Assembly: GCA_001970955.1 (NCBI GenBank)
Contig: MPUH01000566.1
Location: forward strand, 1 to 45,754
Reading direction: 5' to 3'
Source: Stentor coeruleus
Lineage: Eukaryota; Ciliophora; Heterotrichea; Heterotrichida; Stentoridae
Length of the DNA stretch: 45,754 nt
The notes beneath the pieces were generated by a model that did not search any database, had not been told where the DNA came from, and saw only the letters and a program-made list of their open reading frames with translations. Positions 1 to 9,645 of this stretch are shown piece by piece. Within the stretch, counting starts at the first letter, position 1; the number at the start of each line of letters is the position of its first letter. A program made the position numbers and the translations under genes.

Positions 1-40
1 TCTTTTATAGTATATTTTCTTCTTTTATAGTATATTTTCG
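1..40. repeat. Two tandem copies of a 20-bp AT-rich unit
   Basis: Positions 1-20 and 21-40 differ only at the last base. The window begins inside the array, so the true copy number is unknown. Nothing indicates a function. Confidence 0.8.
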
Positions 41-310
41 TGATAAAATTTTTTATTTCTCTGTCGATCTTGATTATTTCTTGTTTGTTGTGGTTTTTTT
101 CTAAGTGTTTTTTCAAATTCTTCATTCAATAAAACGATATGCGATAATGAGAAATTTTTAGTTTCTTCATTCGCATAATTTAAATATCATAAAAAAAGTC
201 TCTTGAGTCCAACTAATAATAAGCATCATAAATGTTATATACAAGTCTATTAAAACTTAAAAAAAAAGTATATTTTAGTATCACTATTCAATCAAATACA
301 AGACATATTT
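41..310. other. AT-rich intergenic flank upstream of the first gene
   Basis: No credible coding frame, tRNA or rRNA is seen. A stretch at about 121-230 loosely resembles the DNA just after the same gene (about 4590-4720): both contain a TTCAATAAAA element, a GATATGC element, a TTTTTAGTTT element and a CTCTT...AACTAATA element in the same order. This may be a diverged repeat flanking the gene. Confidence 0.5.
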
Positions 311-3300
311 ATGCTTATAATAAATAGGATGATTCTTCAAAATTTAAAATTAAAGAGAATTGCAGCTTATTGCAATATATGCATTGAACTTGATAATTTT
401 GGATACTCCTTATTAAAGCTAGTAACAAAAAGCAAGTTTGTCAAGTCAATCAAAGAATCTATAATGCATAAAATTGAATATCAATGTGGAATTATAAAAA
501 AAATTACATGCAATTTGCCAAATACTGACGATAAGGATTTTGAGATGTTATTAAAAACAAATCACCCTGTAGAAAAAATATTATCCATTATTGATAAAGT
601 AGCTGAAGAAGAAAATTTGAAATGGTTACCTGCGAGTAACTATTTTTTATTACCATCATTTAGAATAAAAACCATAAATTCTAAAAGAAAATATGTTGCT
701 AATAAAACTATTTCTTCATTGATATTAGAAAATAACTCGGAGTTGTTAAATACTTATGAACCCTGGCCAAAAATACTATGCTTAAATGTTACAAAAGTGA
801 AATTAAACAATAAATTCAAAAGGGAAATTAAACTTACTGAAGGATTAAAGGGGATTAAATATGAACTTTATCTCATAGTTGCTGAAAAAAAATGTGATGT
901 GGAATTTATCCAAGAAGAAACAATAAGAGAAAATAGCTTTGTATCTGATTCATCCATATTATTTAATTCAAATTTTATGGATCCCAACTTGAAAATTCGA
1001 TACCTTTTTTATAAAAAGTCTTTAGAAATCCCGAAACTAGAATCACTGAAACAAGTGTTAAATACTTTTTGGATGAATTTGTTTTTAATCGATGACTTTT
1101 TTTTAGCTGTTATGAAAATCAAATCCTCTATTTCATTTTTGAAATTTTTAAAAATAACTTTCATTAAGCTTGAAAAGTATAGAAATAATATTAGAGAAAA
1201 TTTAAAAATCGATTCTTCAGAAACTATAACAAAAAATTATATAGAAGACGATTATATTTTTATTACAAACTCAAATTTCAATGATATGACTGAGCTTTTC
1301 TTACAAAAAACAGACATTTTCACTGGTGTTGAAAATTTAGATTACTTTACTATTTTTGAAAAAGTCTTTGAAGAGATTCATTTTTTTAAAAGTTTGAAAT
1401 ACACAAATTGTTCATGTTTAGTATGTGAATACTTAAATCACTTTAAAAACACTCAAATGCATTATAATCAAATTATCAGTTTAGACCTAGACCCATTTTC
1501 AAATTACACAGATTTTTTCAATAAAGCTAAAACAATATTTCCTCCTATATTCTTTGTTGATGAAAAAAATAAGCATGATAATTATAAACAAATAAACGCT
1601 AAAACTTTTCAAAACTATATTCATATAAAAATACTTCTTGATTCTGAGTTTAAAAAAATAAACTTTCCCTATTCGAAGTATTTAATCTTTAAAATGAATG
1701 GGCTACCTTTTGATGTTTTTGATGCGGTTGATACGCTTAATCAATTAGAATTTTTAGATGAGAAAAATAACTCTATATACTATGAATTAAGATCTATAAT
1801 TTATGAATGTATTTCTCAAAAAAGCCTTGTCACAATAATAAACTTAGAAAATGTTTGGTACAAAACAGATCCGAAAGACTTCCAATCTAGTAAATCCCTT
1901 CTTTCTCTCCTTCCACCCTCATTTTGTAAAATGAAAATCATCCTAATCTATAATAAAACTAACTCTTTGATTACCAAATCAGTTTTCAATCAAAAAGTTA
2001 TCACTCAAAAATGCCAAATCCGTTGTGATAGTAATGATGACTCATCCTTATGGTTTATTAACACATCAATACAATCTTTGCTTAATCTAAAAAGTTTTAA
2101 AAATAGAATGGCTAGTTTTTCAATTATAAATGACATGAATCTTTTGCCAATAAGCACTATACAATGGGTAGCTGAGCTTATTAGTATCGCTAAAGCAGAA
2201 TTAAGAAATAATGGTCAAGGGACTAATGTTCAGGTTACAAATATTTTTAGAAAGTATTTTATTGAAGATCAAAAATACTACACTTTTCTAGTGAAAGAAT
2301 ATGGTAAAACTGCAGATTTTGTAGAATTTTTATTGAATACTATTCATAAATTGAGATGTGAAACAATTAATTTGTGTCCGGCCTGTGATAATTTTTTAAT
2401 CGAAGGTAAAATAATCAACAGTTCATCAAAAATCCAAAAATGCTACAAAAAATACAGTATAATCCAAACAATCGGAAGCTCTATCGACCTCGAAAACCAA
2501 ACCTTAAGTACATACAAATCAACCTGCAACAATTTCGACTTAAAAAATCCTCCTAAAAATCTTTTCATAGCATTCAAATCAGAAGGCAACACATTCCCAA
2601 CCAACAAATCATACATAAAATCTTACATTTTAAAAAACAAAACAATTTATTATAAAAACAATGGGATTTCTTATACTTATCAACTTAATTCCATATTACT
2701 AAACGGTAATGGAGAATTTAAAAGTTTAATATATTCTCAAACTCATCAAAAATGGATGCTAATCTGTGATACTGGCCTAAAACCTTTTTACATCACATTA
2801 GAAGATATTTTATTTGATAAGCCAGGATTTATCCCAGAAGGTTTAATATACACAAAAGTTCTTCAAGATTCTATAATCACATCTTATATTTCTAGTTTAT
2901 TTATAGCACTTTCTCCATCAATTCCTTTTGTCTATTCAATGAATAAAGTTAAAAATTCAGATATTTTTTATAATGATGTACTTAAATATATAAATTTGAT
3001 AAGAAATTCTTATGATGATTTAGAAACTCCTCCTGAGATTAGTAATGAAATATTATTAGCTTTTAAAGGTATTGAAGATATTGAGTCTAGTGAAAATATT
3101 TTTGCGGATTTTGTTCAGATATGTCATAATAGGAATAAGGATTATAAATGTATATCAATTTGTGAATGTGTAGCTTGCTCGGTTTTTTGTAGTAAAATTG
3201 AGAAGAATATAGAATTTGCTAATAGTAAGTATTTTAGGAAAATTGGAACTTCCATTCTTGCGAAGAATATACAGAATCAGATGAATCCTTTGACAAAAAT

Positions 3301-4552
3301 GTTTGAAAATTCAGCGTTTATTAAAAGAACTACTAATAAAGCATTTTGCTCTAATTCGGAGATTATTGTGAAAAAGTGCCCTTCTGTTTTAGTTTTTGAT
3401 TTACTTTGTCTTGTGTCTGCTAATGATTTGTGTAATATGCAAGAATTCCCAATTGAAAATGAATATATTATTGCAAAGTCTAAGACTGAAGGAAGAGTCA
3501 TTTTTTCTTTAAACTCAGTAATCCTTTCAGAATTTCACGACTCAACACAAAAAGTATGCATTTGGTGTTTTCCAGACTGGGAAATTTATGAAAATGGGAA
3601 ACTGACAACAAAAATAAAAAACATATCAGATCTCTATAGCAAGGGATACTATTCTACACTAGTTTTCTATAGTAAACATCAATATCAATACATCACCATA
3701 GCTCTAAAATTCCTTTATCATGCTGGATCTTTTAAAAATGACCTTAAAAACAATCTAAGCCAAAACTCAAAATGGATTTCCTCACTTAGTATTATTTTAG
3801 AAACTGAAAAAAACATAATCATTCAAGATTATCTGTTTAAATTTGAAAAATGTTTTAATGAAACCTATGAAAAAAATGAAGGAAAAATCAAAAATTTAGA
3901 TCTTGATGTTTATGATGTTGAACATGTTATTTATGTTATTTTAAATAGGTTGCATAATGAAAGTTTATGTTCTGATGAAAAACTCTGTCCTTCTTGTAAG
4001 AATTTTCTTATTAAAGGGAAATATTTTATGATTCCAATTGAAGGGGATAATTATAATAAATTGAATAGTGGAAAAAAATTAAGTTCTTTAAGGATGATAA
4101 AATTAGAAAATTGGGTTACTAAGAAAAATAAAAAAATTGAAGGAAATTGTGCAGCTTTGGTTAAAGGGAATGATGGAGAGTTTTATAAGTTTGAATTTGA
4201 TGAACTGCCAGAAATGATTTGGTATACTTTAAGATATGATGTTGAGAATGGGATGAATAGTAATGATGTAAAGGAAATGTGCTTGAGAAATATTAAAGAT
4301 AACATAGAAATAAAAATCCAAGCAAAGAAGGATGAACAAATTTATATAATTCATACAATTGTTATGCATATAAAAAATAAAAAAGACAAATATTTGTTTG
4401 TTCGGCATATAACAGAAAATAGTATGTGGCAATTAAATAATACATTATTCCCAAATATAAATGTAGTTCTAGAAGCATTAAAACGCTTTCAAGAACATGA
4501 TGAATACTTTCCAGCATTATTATTATACAGAAAATATGAATATAAAGATTAG
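311..4552 (+). CDS. Giant protein of about five tandem, inactive USP-like (peptidase C19 fold) domains
   Basis: 1413 residues in one uninterrupted frame, ending in TAG. Five successive segments (about 20-236, 247-550, 574-848, 855-1121, 1124-1408) each seem to repeat the USP plan: a Cys-box-like helix start, one CxxC-type pair in most copies, then a C-terminal strand resembling the USP His box and the final 'LFY' strand. The clearest box is LNTFWMNLFL (250-259) against the USP consensus GNTCYMNSIL. The catalytic Cys aligns with N29, F253, W581, S858 and Q1126; the catalytic His, where alignable, with S505, E802, Q1080 and K1360. CxxC pairs lie at 369/372, 689/692, 953/956 and 1226/1229. No copy could be a protease. 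I infer a ubiquitin-binding or scaffold role, by analogy with inactive USPs. The first ATG overlaps a recurrent ATGCTTATA element, so Met7 (position 329) is a possible start. The fold assignment rests on motif alignment by eye. Confidence 0.6.
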   Translation: MLIINRMILQNLKLKRIAAYCNICIELDNFGYSLLKLVTKSKFVKSIKESIMHKIEYQCGIIKKITCNLPNTDDKDFEMLLKTNHPVEKILSIIDKVAEEENLKWLPASNYFLLPSFRIKTINSKRKYVANKTISSLILENNSELLNTYEPWPKILCLNVTKVKLNNKFKREIKLTEGLKGIKYELYLIVAEKKCDVEFIQEETIRENSFVSDSSILFNSNFMDPNLKIRYLFYKKSLEIPKLESLKQVLNTFWMNLFLIDDFFLAVMKIKSSISFLKFLKITFIKLEKYRNNIRENLKIDSSETITKNYIEDDYIFITNSNFNDMTELFLQKTDIFTGVENLDYFTIFEKVFEEIHFFKSLKYTNCSCLVCEYLNHFKNTQMHYNQIISLDLDPFSNYTDFFNKAKTIFPPIFFVDEKNKHDNYKQINAKTFQNYIHIKILLDSEFKKINFPYSKYLIFKMNGLPFDVFDAVDTLNQLEFLDEKNNSIYYELRSIIYECISQKSLVTIINLENVWYKTDPKDFQSSKSLLSLLPPSFCKMKIILIYNKTNSLITKSVFNQKVITQKCQIRCDSNDDSSLWFINTSIQSLLNLKSFKNRMASFSIINDMNLLPISTIQWVAELISIAKAELRNNGQGTNVQVTNIFRKYFIEDQKYYTFLVKEYGKTADFVEFLLNTIHKLRCETINLCPACDNFLIEGKIINSSSKIQKCYKKYSIIQTIGSSIDLENQTLSTYKSTCNNFDLKNPPKNLFIAFKSEGNTFPTNKSYIKSYILKNKTIYYKNNGISYTYQLNSILLNGNGEFKSLIYSQTHQKWMLICDTGLKPFYITLEDILFDKPGFIPEGLIYTKVLQDSIITSYISSLFIALSPSIPFVYSMNKVKNSDIFYNDVLKYINLIRNSYDDLETPPEISNEILLAFKGIEDIESSENIFADFVQICHNRNKDYKCISICECVACSVFCSKIEKNIEFANSKYFRKIGTSILAKNIQNQMNPLTKMFENSAFIKRTTNKAFCSNSEIIVKKCPSVLVFDLLCLVSANDLCNMQEFPIENEYIIAKSKTEGRVIFSLNSVILSEFHDSTQKVCIWCFPDWEIYENGKLTTKIKNISDLYSKGYYSTLVFYSKHQYQYITIALKFLYHAGSFKNDLKNNLSQNSKWISSLSIILETEKNIIIQDYLFKFEKCFNETYEKNEGKIKNLDLDVYDVEHVIYVILNRLHNESLCSDEKLCPSCKNFLIKGKYFMIPIEGDNYNKLNSGKKLSSLRMIKLENWVTKKNKKIEGNCAALVKGNDGEFYKFEFDELPEMIWYTLRYDVENGMNSNDVKEMCLRNIKDNIEIKIQAKKDEQIYIIHTIVMHIKNKKDKYLFVRHITENSMWQLNNTLFPNINVVLEALKRFQEHDEYFPALLLYRKYEYKD

Positions 4553-5285
4553 ATTTAATAATGAAATCAAAAAATTGTTTGTTCTATCATTTATTCAATA
4601 AAATTATCTTTTAAGATATGCAATAAAATGCTATAAGTCATGATGATAAATTCTTAGTTATTAGAGAAAGTTTTTAGTTTATTATGTAAGACTCTTCTAA
4701 CTAATACTAATGTAAGGCTCTTCAGATAAAAAAATCATGGTATGAAATTTTCTATAGAATTGAAAGACATAAAAATTAGAGCTAGAAGTTTTAGATATTT
4801 TCATAGAATATCTGAATTTATTATAGATAGCTATGCAAATTTGTATATAATAAGCATAGTTATAGATGATAATACTTACTTTAATTTACTTTTTCTTATT
4901 ATTTCACAGCTTTGATATAACTTTAGCAATGTTTTTTTTTGAAAAGGAGAAAGTTTTTATAGGATTATTTGAAAAGTTTGACCTAATTCATTCAAAATAT
5001 CCTAAAATAATAACTATCAAATACTTCTCTAAAAAATATATCCTTACTTCAAAATTATTAATTAAATTAATAAATCCCTATAAACCAATAATATTATTCT
5101 TACAAAAAAATTATCTTACAATAATAATAAACCATCTTATAATAAACATTTTTCTTACAAAACAATGATCATTCTAATCTAATTAGCACATTTTCCCTTA
5201 AGCAAAATCCTATTAAATCTTTAAAATCAATAACATACCATATCTGTTTAATTATCTAAAATCTTGCATATAAAATCTAATAACA
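4553..5285. other. AT-rich intergenic region
   Basis: No convincing gene. GTAAGRCTCTTC occurs twice within about 40 bp near 4686-4723. A 100-codon open frame at 4866-5168 is low-complexity Ile/Leu/Lys/Phe translated from AT-rich repeats and is not accepted as a gene. The last bases before the ARL5 start carry ATAAAATCTAATA, a context shared with other starts in the window. Confidence 0.6.
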
Positions 5286-5831
5286 ATGGGCTTTTTATTG
5301 TCAAAGCTATGGAGTAAACTCAGAAGGGACCGTGAGTGTAAAATAATGCTCCTTGGTCTAGCTAATGCTGGAAAGACTACAATACTTTATAAACTTCATT
5401 TAGGTGATGTGATTACTGCACATCCTACAATAGGAAGTAATGTAGAAGAGGTTAGACATGGAAATATAAGGCTACAGGTCTGGGATCTTGGAGGACAAGA
5501 ATCATTAAGAGCATCTTGGCGTACTTATTTTACCTCAGCAGAAGCTGTGATTTTTGTAGTTGACAGCGCAGATACACATAATACCCTTCTTGCTAAGATG
5601 GAACTTTTCAATTTACTTCTTGATGAAAATCTTAAAGGAGCACCTATTTTGGTATTAGCAAATAAAATGGATCTTCCCGTAGCTTTACCAGCTGAAGAAA
5701 TTTCAAATATGCTTAGACTAACAGAAATAAGAAGTCATGATTGGCATATTCAAGCATGCTCAGCAATTTTAGGCGATGGTCTTAATGAAGGATTGGATTG
5801 GCTGTGTGAAAAAATCAGTCAAAGACAATAA
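5286..5831 (+). CDS. ARL5: ARL5-type ARF-like small GTPase
   Basis: 181 residues, the usual ARF-family length. It begins Met-Gly, so Gly2 is a likely N-myristoylation site. The G1 loop is GLANAGKT (about 24-31), switch 1 carries TIGSNVEE, and G3 is WDLGGQ followed by ESLRASW, the combination typical of ARL5 rather than ARF1. G4 is NKMD and G5 is CSA, preceded by WHIQA. ARL5 acts on trans-Golgi membranes, where in animals it recruits the GARP tethering complex. The start is fixed by the myristoylation context. No intron is evident. It converges on the p24 gene, 318 bp away. Family assignment is secure; the subfamily rests on the switch-region motifs. Confidence 0.92.
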   Translation: MGFLLSKLWSKLRRDRECKIMLLGLANAGKTTILYKLHLGDVITAHPTIGSNVEEVRHGNIRLQVWDLGGQESLRASWRTYFTSAEAVIFVVDSADTHNTLLAKMELFNLLLDENLKGAPILVLANKMDLPVALPAEEISNMLRLTEIRSHDWHIQACSAILGDGLNEGLDWLCEKISQRQ

Positions 5832-6149
5832 AAATATCTTAAAATTGGTAAAATATTTTACTATAAGCATTATGGTTTATTGTATTAGGTGTCCTATGAA
5901 AGATTTGCAGAATCAATTGTTGTAGATATAAATTTGCATATTTTAATGAATAGTTAGAAGTTTAAGGATTGAAGATAAAGGGAATTATTAGGTGTTGGGT
6001 AAATAAATATAAGGAATGGTTTAAAGTGGACTTTTTGAATATTTAAAGGATAAATTGGATAAAGGGTAGTTCGTGTTATATATAAAATCCATAAAATAAG
6101 CTTTGTCTTAATCCATACCTATAAAATAACTTAATAATTTTTAATCTAC
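5832..6149. other. Convergent intergenic spacer
   Basis: Shared 3' flank of ARL5 (+) and the p24 gene (-). The + strand is G-rich and C-poor in its first two thirds, then C-richer near 6080-6145, so each gene has a G-rich sense-strand 3' flank. A TATAAGCAT element lies at 5862-5870. No gene is seen. Confidence 0.6.
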
Positions 6150-6722
6150 TTAAATCATTTTTTTCGCTCTAAAGAACTTCTTCAAATACAATATCTGCAC
6201 TACAGCCAAGGCAAATAAAAGAACTATCGTGCAGACACTATACGAAATAACCCTTGAATGTATCGTCAAATTAGTATTTCTCATCTGTTCTTCTCTCTCC
6301 CTTAAAGTTTGCATCCTTGAGTTTATCTGTTTAATAAGATCCTGATACATTTTCACTCTATAATCCAATTCCTTCATTTCTTTAGTTGAAGCAATGTTAG
6401 AATAATCCTTTGCCCTGACTCCTGTTTTCACATCTAGATTAACAGGAATATGATCTGTCCCTTGATTTGTTAAACATATAGAATGTGTTCCACTATCAAT
6501 AGCAGTAAAAGAAAACTTAGCGAAATTTGTCAGGTTCTTAGAAAATAAAACTTCACCATTAGGACTTATAACACTAACATCCAAAGTCTCACTTGCTGGC
6601 TGTGAGTCAATATTACCAACAATAAGCGTCTGTGAACCAAGCTCTTCGCCAAAACACATAGTCTCTTTGCTAATCAACTCTAACTCAAAGCCTTGTACAC
6701 ATAATAGCCAAATAAATAACAT
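6150..6722 (-). CDS. p24/EMP24 family cargo receptor, p24-delta (TMED10)-like
   Basis: 190 residues. A short hydrophobic signal peptide (about 1-12) is followed by a lumenal GOLD domain (about 14-100) with the paired cysteines of the family (in MCFGEE and SICLTN). The diagnostic segment GV.AKDYSNIA, a coiled coil (about 113-150) with RE..MR.TN...SRV, one TM helix (about 155-182) and a cytosolic tail ending FFRAKKMI follow. The tail combines the FF motif (COPII binding) with a dilysine KKxx motif (COPI retrieval). p24 proteins cycle between ER and Golgi in early secretory vesicles. The AKDY motif and the KKxx tail point to the delta subfamily. The signal peptide is short, so a cryptic upstream exon cannot be excluded. 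Confidence 0.9.
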   Translation of the reverse strand: MLFIWLLCVQGFELELISKETMCFGEELGSQTLIVGNIDSQPASETLDVSVISPNGEVLFSKNLTNFAKFSFTAIDSGTHSICLTNQGTDHIPVNLDVKTGVRAKDYSNIASTKEMKELDYRVKMYQDLIKQINSRMQTLREREEQMRNTNLTIHSRVISYSVCTIVLLFALAVVQILYLKKFFRAKKMI

Positions 6723-7509
6723 TATGGAAAATTTATCAAAAGCGAAGAAAATATAAAGAAACTTTTGGATTTTGTAAATAATTCAAGATTGAATATAGGA
6801 TGATTTTGAGCTGAGGAAGTCTAAAATAACTGGAGAAGTTTTTGGTGAAAAGTTATATAAAATTGTGATATTAATCAGTAAAAATTAGATTTTATTAAGA
6901 CTTAAAACTTTTGAATAAAATATTACTATGTATTTATATTTTCTCACAGATAAGAATAAAAAATTTTATGCTTAAATTATCATGAATAATTATGAAAAAT
7001 AGTATTGTAAATGCGCTTTATATTCTTGCAAAATTTTACGATTTTTTTGGGTTTCAATTTTTTTTTGTTGTATTGAGAAGTTGAAATAAGTATTTGAAAA
7101 TCAACTTATGAGCTGGTTATTTTTAGAAACTATTTGACTTTATTATATAACTTTGTATTTTATGGAGTAAGTAAAAGTTATGTTAAATTTCATATGTTAA
7201 GATAAAAACTGTGCTTAAAATATTATTTTACCATATATGTTCTTGATAATTACTTCTATTTTTTATAGTATTTTCTTAAGCAACTGTTAAATAGCAAAAT
7301 AAAATATATTTTATTACAGAAAAGGTCCAACGATAACTGTATTAAATGATGCAATTAACAATGATTATTAATAAGCTTAAAATAATATTATGTACTCCAT
7401 TATTAAGTAATTGTATCATTATATATTAGTATTATAAGCATCTTTAAAAAGATCCCATTGCTTTTCGATTGTAACTAAATTCTTTTATTGTTATATAATT
7501 CCCTTAAAT
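6723..7509. other. Divergent intergenic region
   Basis: Lies between the start codons of the p24 gene (-) and the PUB gene (+). The side next to the p24 gene is G-rich on +, and the last part before the PUB gene is C-richer, so the strand bias flips between the two promoters. A TATAAGCAT element is at 7433-7441. No gene or RNA is recognised. Confidence 0.6.
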
Positions 7510-8100
7510 ATGGGATGCAATCCTTCCACTAATACTGAAAGCAAGCCGATTTCTATTGTCCCGGCAAATGAGGACTTTAAAATTAGCCAGCCAAGTCCTC
7601 AAAGAATCCTAAAGAAACCTACAAGACAGTTATCACATATCACAAGAAATCGTCGAATAGAAAGAGACCTCAGCACAAAATCCTCAGGACATAGAATATC
7701 TTCTCCACCTTTACACGTTAATGATTTTTGGGGTACAATGCCCCTTGCTGTACTAGTTGACCGCTTATATCTTTTCTATGAAGAATCTGATAAGCAAAAT
7801 GGGAATTATATTGAAGCGATTTGTTTTATTCGTAGTTTACTTTCAGATTTAGGTAATGACTTTGAGCATTCAAACTATAAAGTTTTGAAGAAAAGCAATG
7901 CAAAGTTCAAAAATTTGATTGGGAAATTTAGTCAAGGGATTCTTCTTATGAAATGTCTTGGGTATAGAGAAAAAGATGATTGTTTAGAATTTGATAAAAA
8001 TATAGTAGAGGCGAATATTAAATATAAAATCAAAGAGTTTGAACATGCTATAAGTAAGGTAGAGTCAAAAACTGGTAAAATAGTCTATACTACGGAGTGA
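7510..8100 (+). CDS. Putative N-myristoylated/palmitoylated PUB-domain protein (p97/Cdc48 adaptor-like)
   Basis: 196 residues. It starts MGC, the classic signal for myristoylation of Gly2 with palmitoylation of the next Cys, then has a basic, Ser-rich tail to about residue 75. The C-terminal half (about 80-185) resembles the PUB domain of PNGase, UBXD1 and RNF31. Helices containing LVDRLYLFYEES lead to NYKVLKKSNAKF, then a helix and CLGYREKDDCLEFD, matching the PUB pattern Y..I+..N..F......G....L..LGF......L. PUB domains bind the C-terminal tail of p97/Cdc48. I infer a membrane-anchored p97 recruiter. It ends in TGA, which supports TGA as a stop. The domain call is by motif reading only. Confidence 0.6.
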   Translation: MGCNPSTNTESKPISIVPANEDFKISQPSPQRILKKPTRQLSHITRNRRIERDLSTKSSGHRISSPPLHVNDFWGTMPLAVLVDRLYLFYEESDKQNGNYIEAICFIRSLLSDLGNDFEHSNYKVLKKSNAKFKNLIGKFSQGILLMKCLGYREKDDCLEFDKNIVEANIKYKIKEFEHAISKVESKTGKIVYTTE

Positions 8101-8424
8101 AGTTGAGAGGGGTGATATGTTTTAGAGTTTAGATCATTTTCCTAAGTAGTTTTAGGTAATTGCTTAATACTTACGAAAGCAGGTAGTTGATTATTTGATA
8201 TATTTACAAATTAAAAGACCCATAAACATACACAATTACACAAGTCTTCATTTTCATCAAAAACCCTAATCACAATTTAATTTTTTTTCAATTTTCTAGA
8301 AAAGCTCCTCCTCTTTATTCCTAACAACTTCCTATATTTTCACCTCAATTTCACAAATATCCTCTCAACACCAACTCTAAAAAAAAAAGTCTCATACAAT
8401 ATTTAAATATTCATCCTAATATAA
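8101..8424. other. Intergenic region with extreme C-over-G bias
   Basis: From 8221 to the centrin-like start at 8425 I count about 50 C and 4 G on the + strand, in otherwise AT-only DNA. This is one of the clearest examples of the C-rich 5' flank seen throughout the window. CTAATATAA directly precedes the ATG. No gene is seen. Confidence 0.7.
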
Positions 8425-8940
8425 ATGGCTAATAAACGAGGCTCTGTTTACAATCCAGCAAAATCCAAGGATCCTGACCCTGCGAAAATCCCTGACTTCA
8501 AAGAAAAAGACCTTAAAGAAATGAAAGAAGCTTTCGACATTTTCGACAGGAAAGGAAACGGAATTATTGAAATTGATGAAATGATTGAAGCATTAGCTGT
8601 ATTAAAAGTTGATGAAAAATACAGGTCAATTTTTAATTTGTTCCGCAATCTGAAAAAAGAATTCCCTAAAGGTGTGACTTTCAAAGAATTCATGGAGCAT
8701 CTTCAGTTTTTGTTAGGAAACATTGAAAATGGTCCTGGCTTGACTAGGTTTTTTGAAATGCTTGATGTTGAACAAAAGAAATGCCTTGATAAAGAAAGAC
8801 TTGGTGAAATTGCTTTGGAAGTAGGAGAGCATTTGAGTGAGAAAGAAATTGAAGAACTTATTGAATATGATTTTGATTGCCAGAATGGGAAAGTGGATGT
8901 TGATTCGTTTTATCTTATGATGATCAAGTCTGCTTTCTAA
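8425..8940 (+). CDS. Centrin-like EF-hand calcium-binding protein
   Basis: 171 residues, the length of centrins, with a basic, Pro-rich N-terminal extension of about 25 residues and four EF-hand units. EF1 (KEAFDIFDRKGNGIIEIDE) has ligands consistent with calcium binding. EF2 and EF3 lack most ligands. EF4 (about 153-165, DFDCQNGKVDVD) has D1 and D3 but its Gly and hydrophobic positions are shifted by one, so binding may be weak. The arrangement EM.EAFD.FD...G.I and the E.GE.LSEKEIEELIE helix resemble centrin more than calmodulin. Centrin-like proteins build basal-body structures and, in heterotrichs, contractile myonemes; which of these applies cannot be told. Confidence 0.72.
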   Translation: MANKRGSVYNPAKSKDPDPAKIPDFKEKDLKEMKEAFDIFDRKGNGIIEIDEMIEALAVLKVDEKYRSIFNLFRNLKKEFPKGVTFKEFMEHLQFLLGNIENGPGLTRFFEMLDVEQKKCLDKERLGEIALEVGEHLSEKEIEELIEYDFDCQNGKVDVDSFYLMMIKSAF

Positions 8941-9645
8941 GATAGTTATAATAAGTTAGAATTAGAAAATGTTTTGTGGATGGATTTTTTGTTTTTTTGC
9001 TTGAAAAATAGGAGATTTTATTGTAAGAATTTTGTGTTTTTATGTTGTGTTTGGGTTTTAAATTTTATGTTTAGAAAAAAAAATTTGGATTTTAAAGTGT
9101 TTATAAGAGAAGTTGTGGTTTATGAACTGAGTTTTTTGCAGTGCTTAGTTTAGTGATTTTTTTGATTTTTTTTTTTTTGGTTTTTAGGTAAGTGTTGAAG
9201 TCTAAAAGTTAATAGTTATGTTTTAGGTTTTTTATACTTAGGTTTTTCAATTGCTGTCCTCATGGTTAACTCTTATAAGCATAATATATGGTTTAAGCAA
9301 CTATGTTATCAACGGCTATATTGGTCTAGCTATATTAAGTTCAGAAAATAATCGAAAGTGATATATTATAAGATATGTTATCTTATTCGAAATAAAAAAC
9401 TTGATATCAATTTCAATGTTTATCGAAAAACCAAGGTATTTATCACAGTTTTTTAAATTTAATAGAGAAAAAATATCTCATCAAAATTACATCATAAACT
9501 AGCATACCGAAATATTTATCAATCAGGAAATCACTATAAAATTATCACAACTCTGTCTATATCAATAAACATATAAAAAATTGGAAAAAATGCTCTTCTC
9601 ATAAAACCATTCTATGGTGAAGATAATTTTGAAAAAGCGTATAAT
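8941..9645. other. Intergenic region with extreme G-over-C bias in its first half
   Basis: From 8941 to 9240 I count about 62 G and 6 C on the + strand, the mirror image of the upstream flank of the same gene. A TATAAGCAT element is at 9274-9282. C becomes commoner from about 9440 on, approaching the next start. No gene or structured RNA is recognised. Confidence 0.7.

Noticed and set aside
3225..3237. GTAAGTATTTTAG in the pseudo-USP gene as an intron
   Set aside because: Only 13 bases; removal would shift an otherwise clean frame.
4866..5168. 100-codon open frame between the first gene and ARL5
   Set aside because: Low-complexity Ile/Leu/Lys/Phe translation of AT-rich repetitive DNA, with no motif and no codon pattern like the accepted genes.
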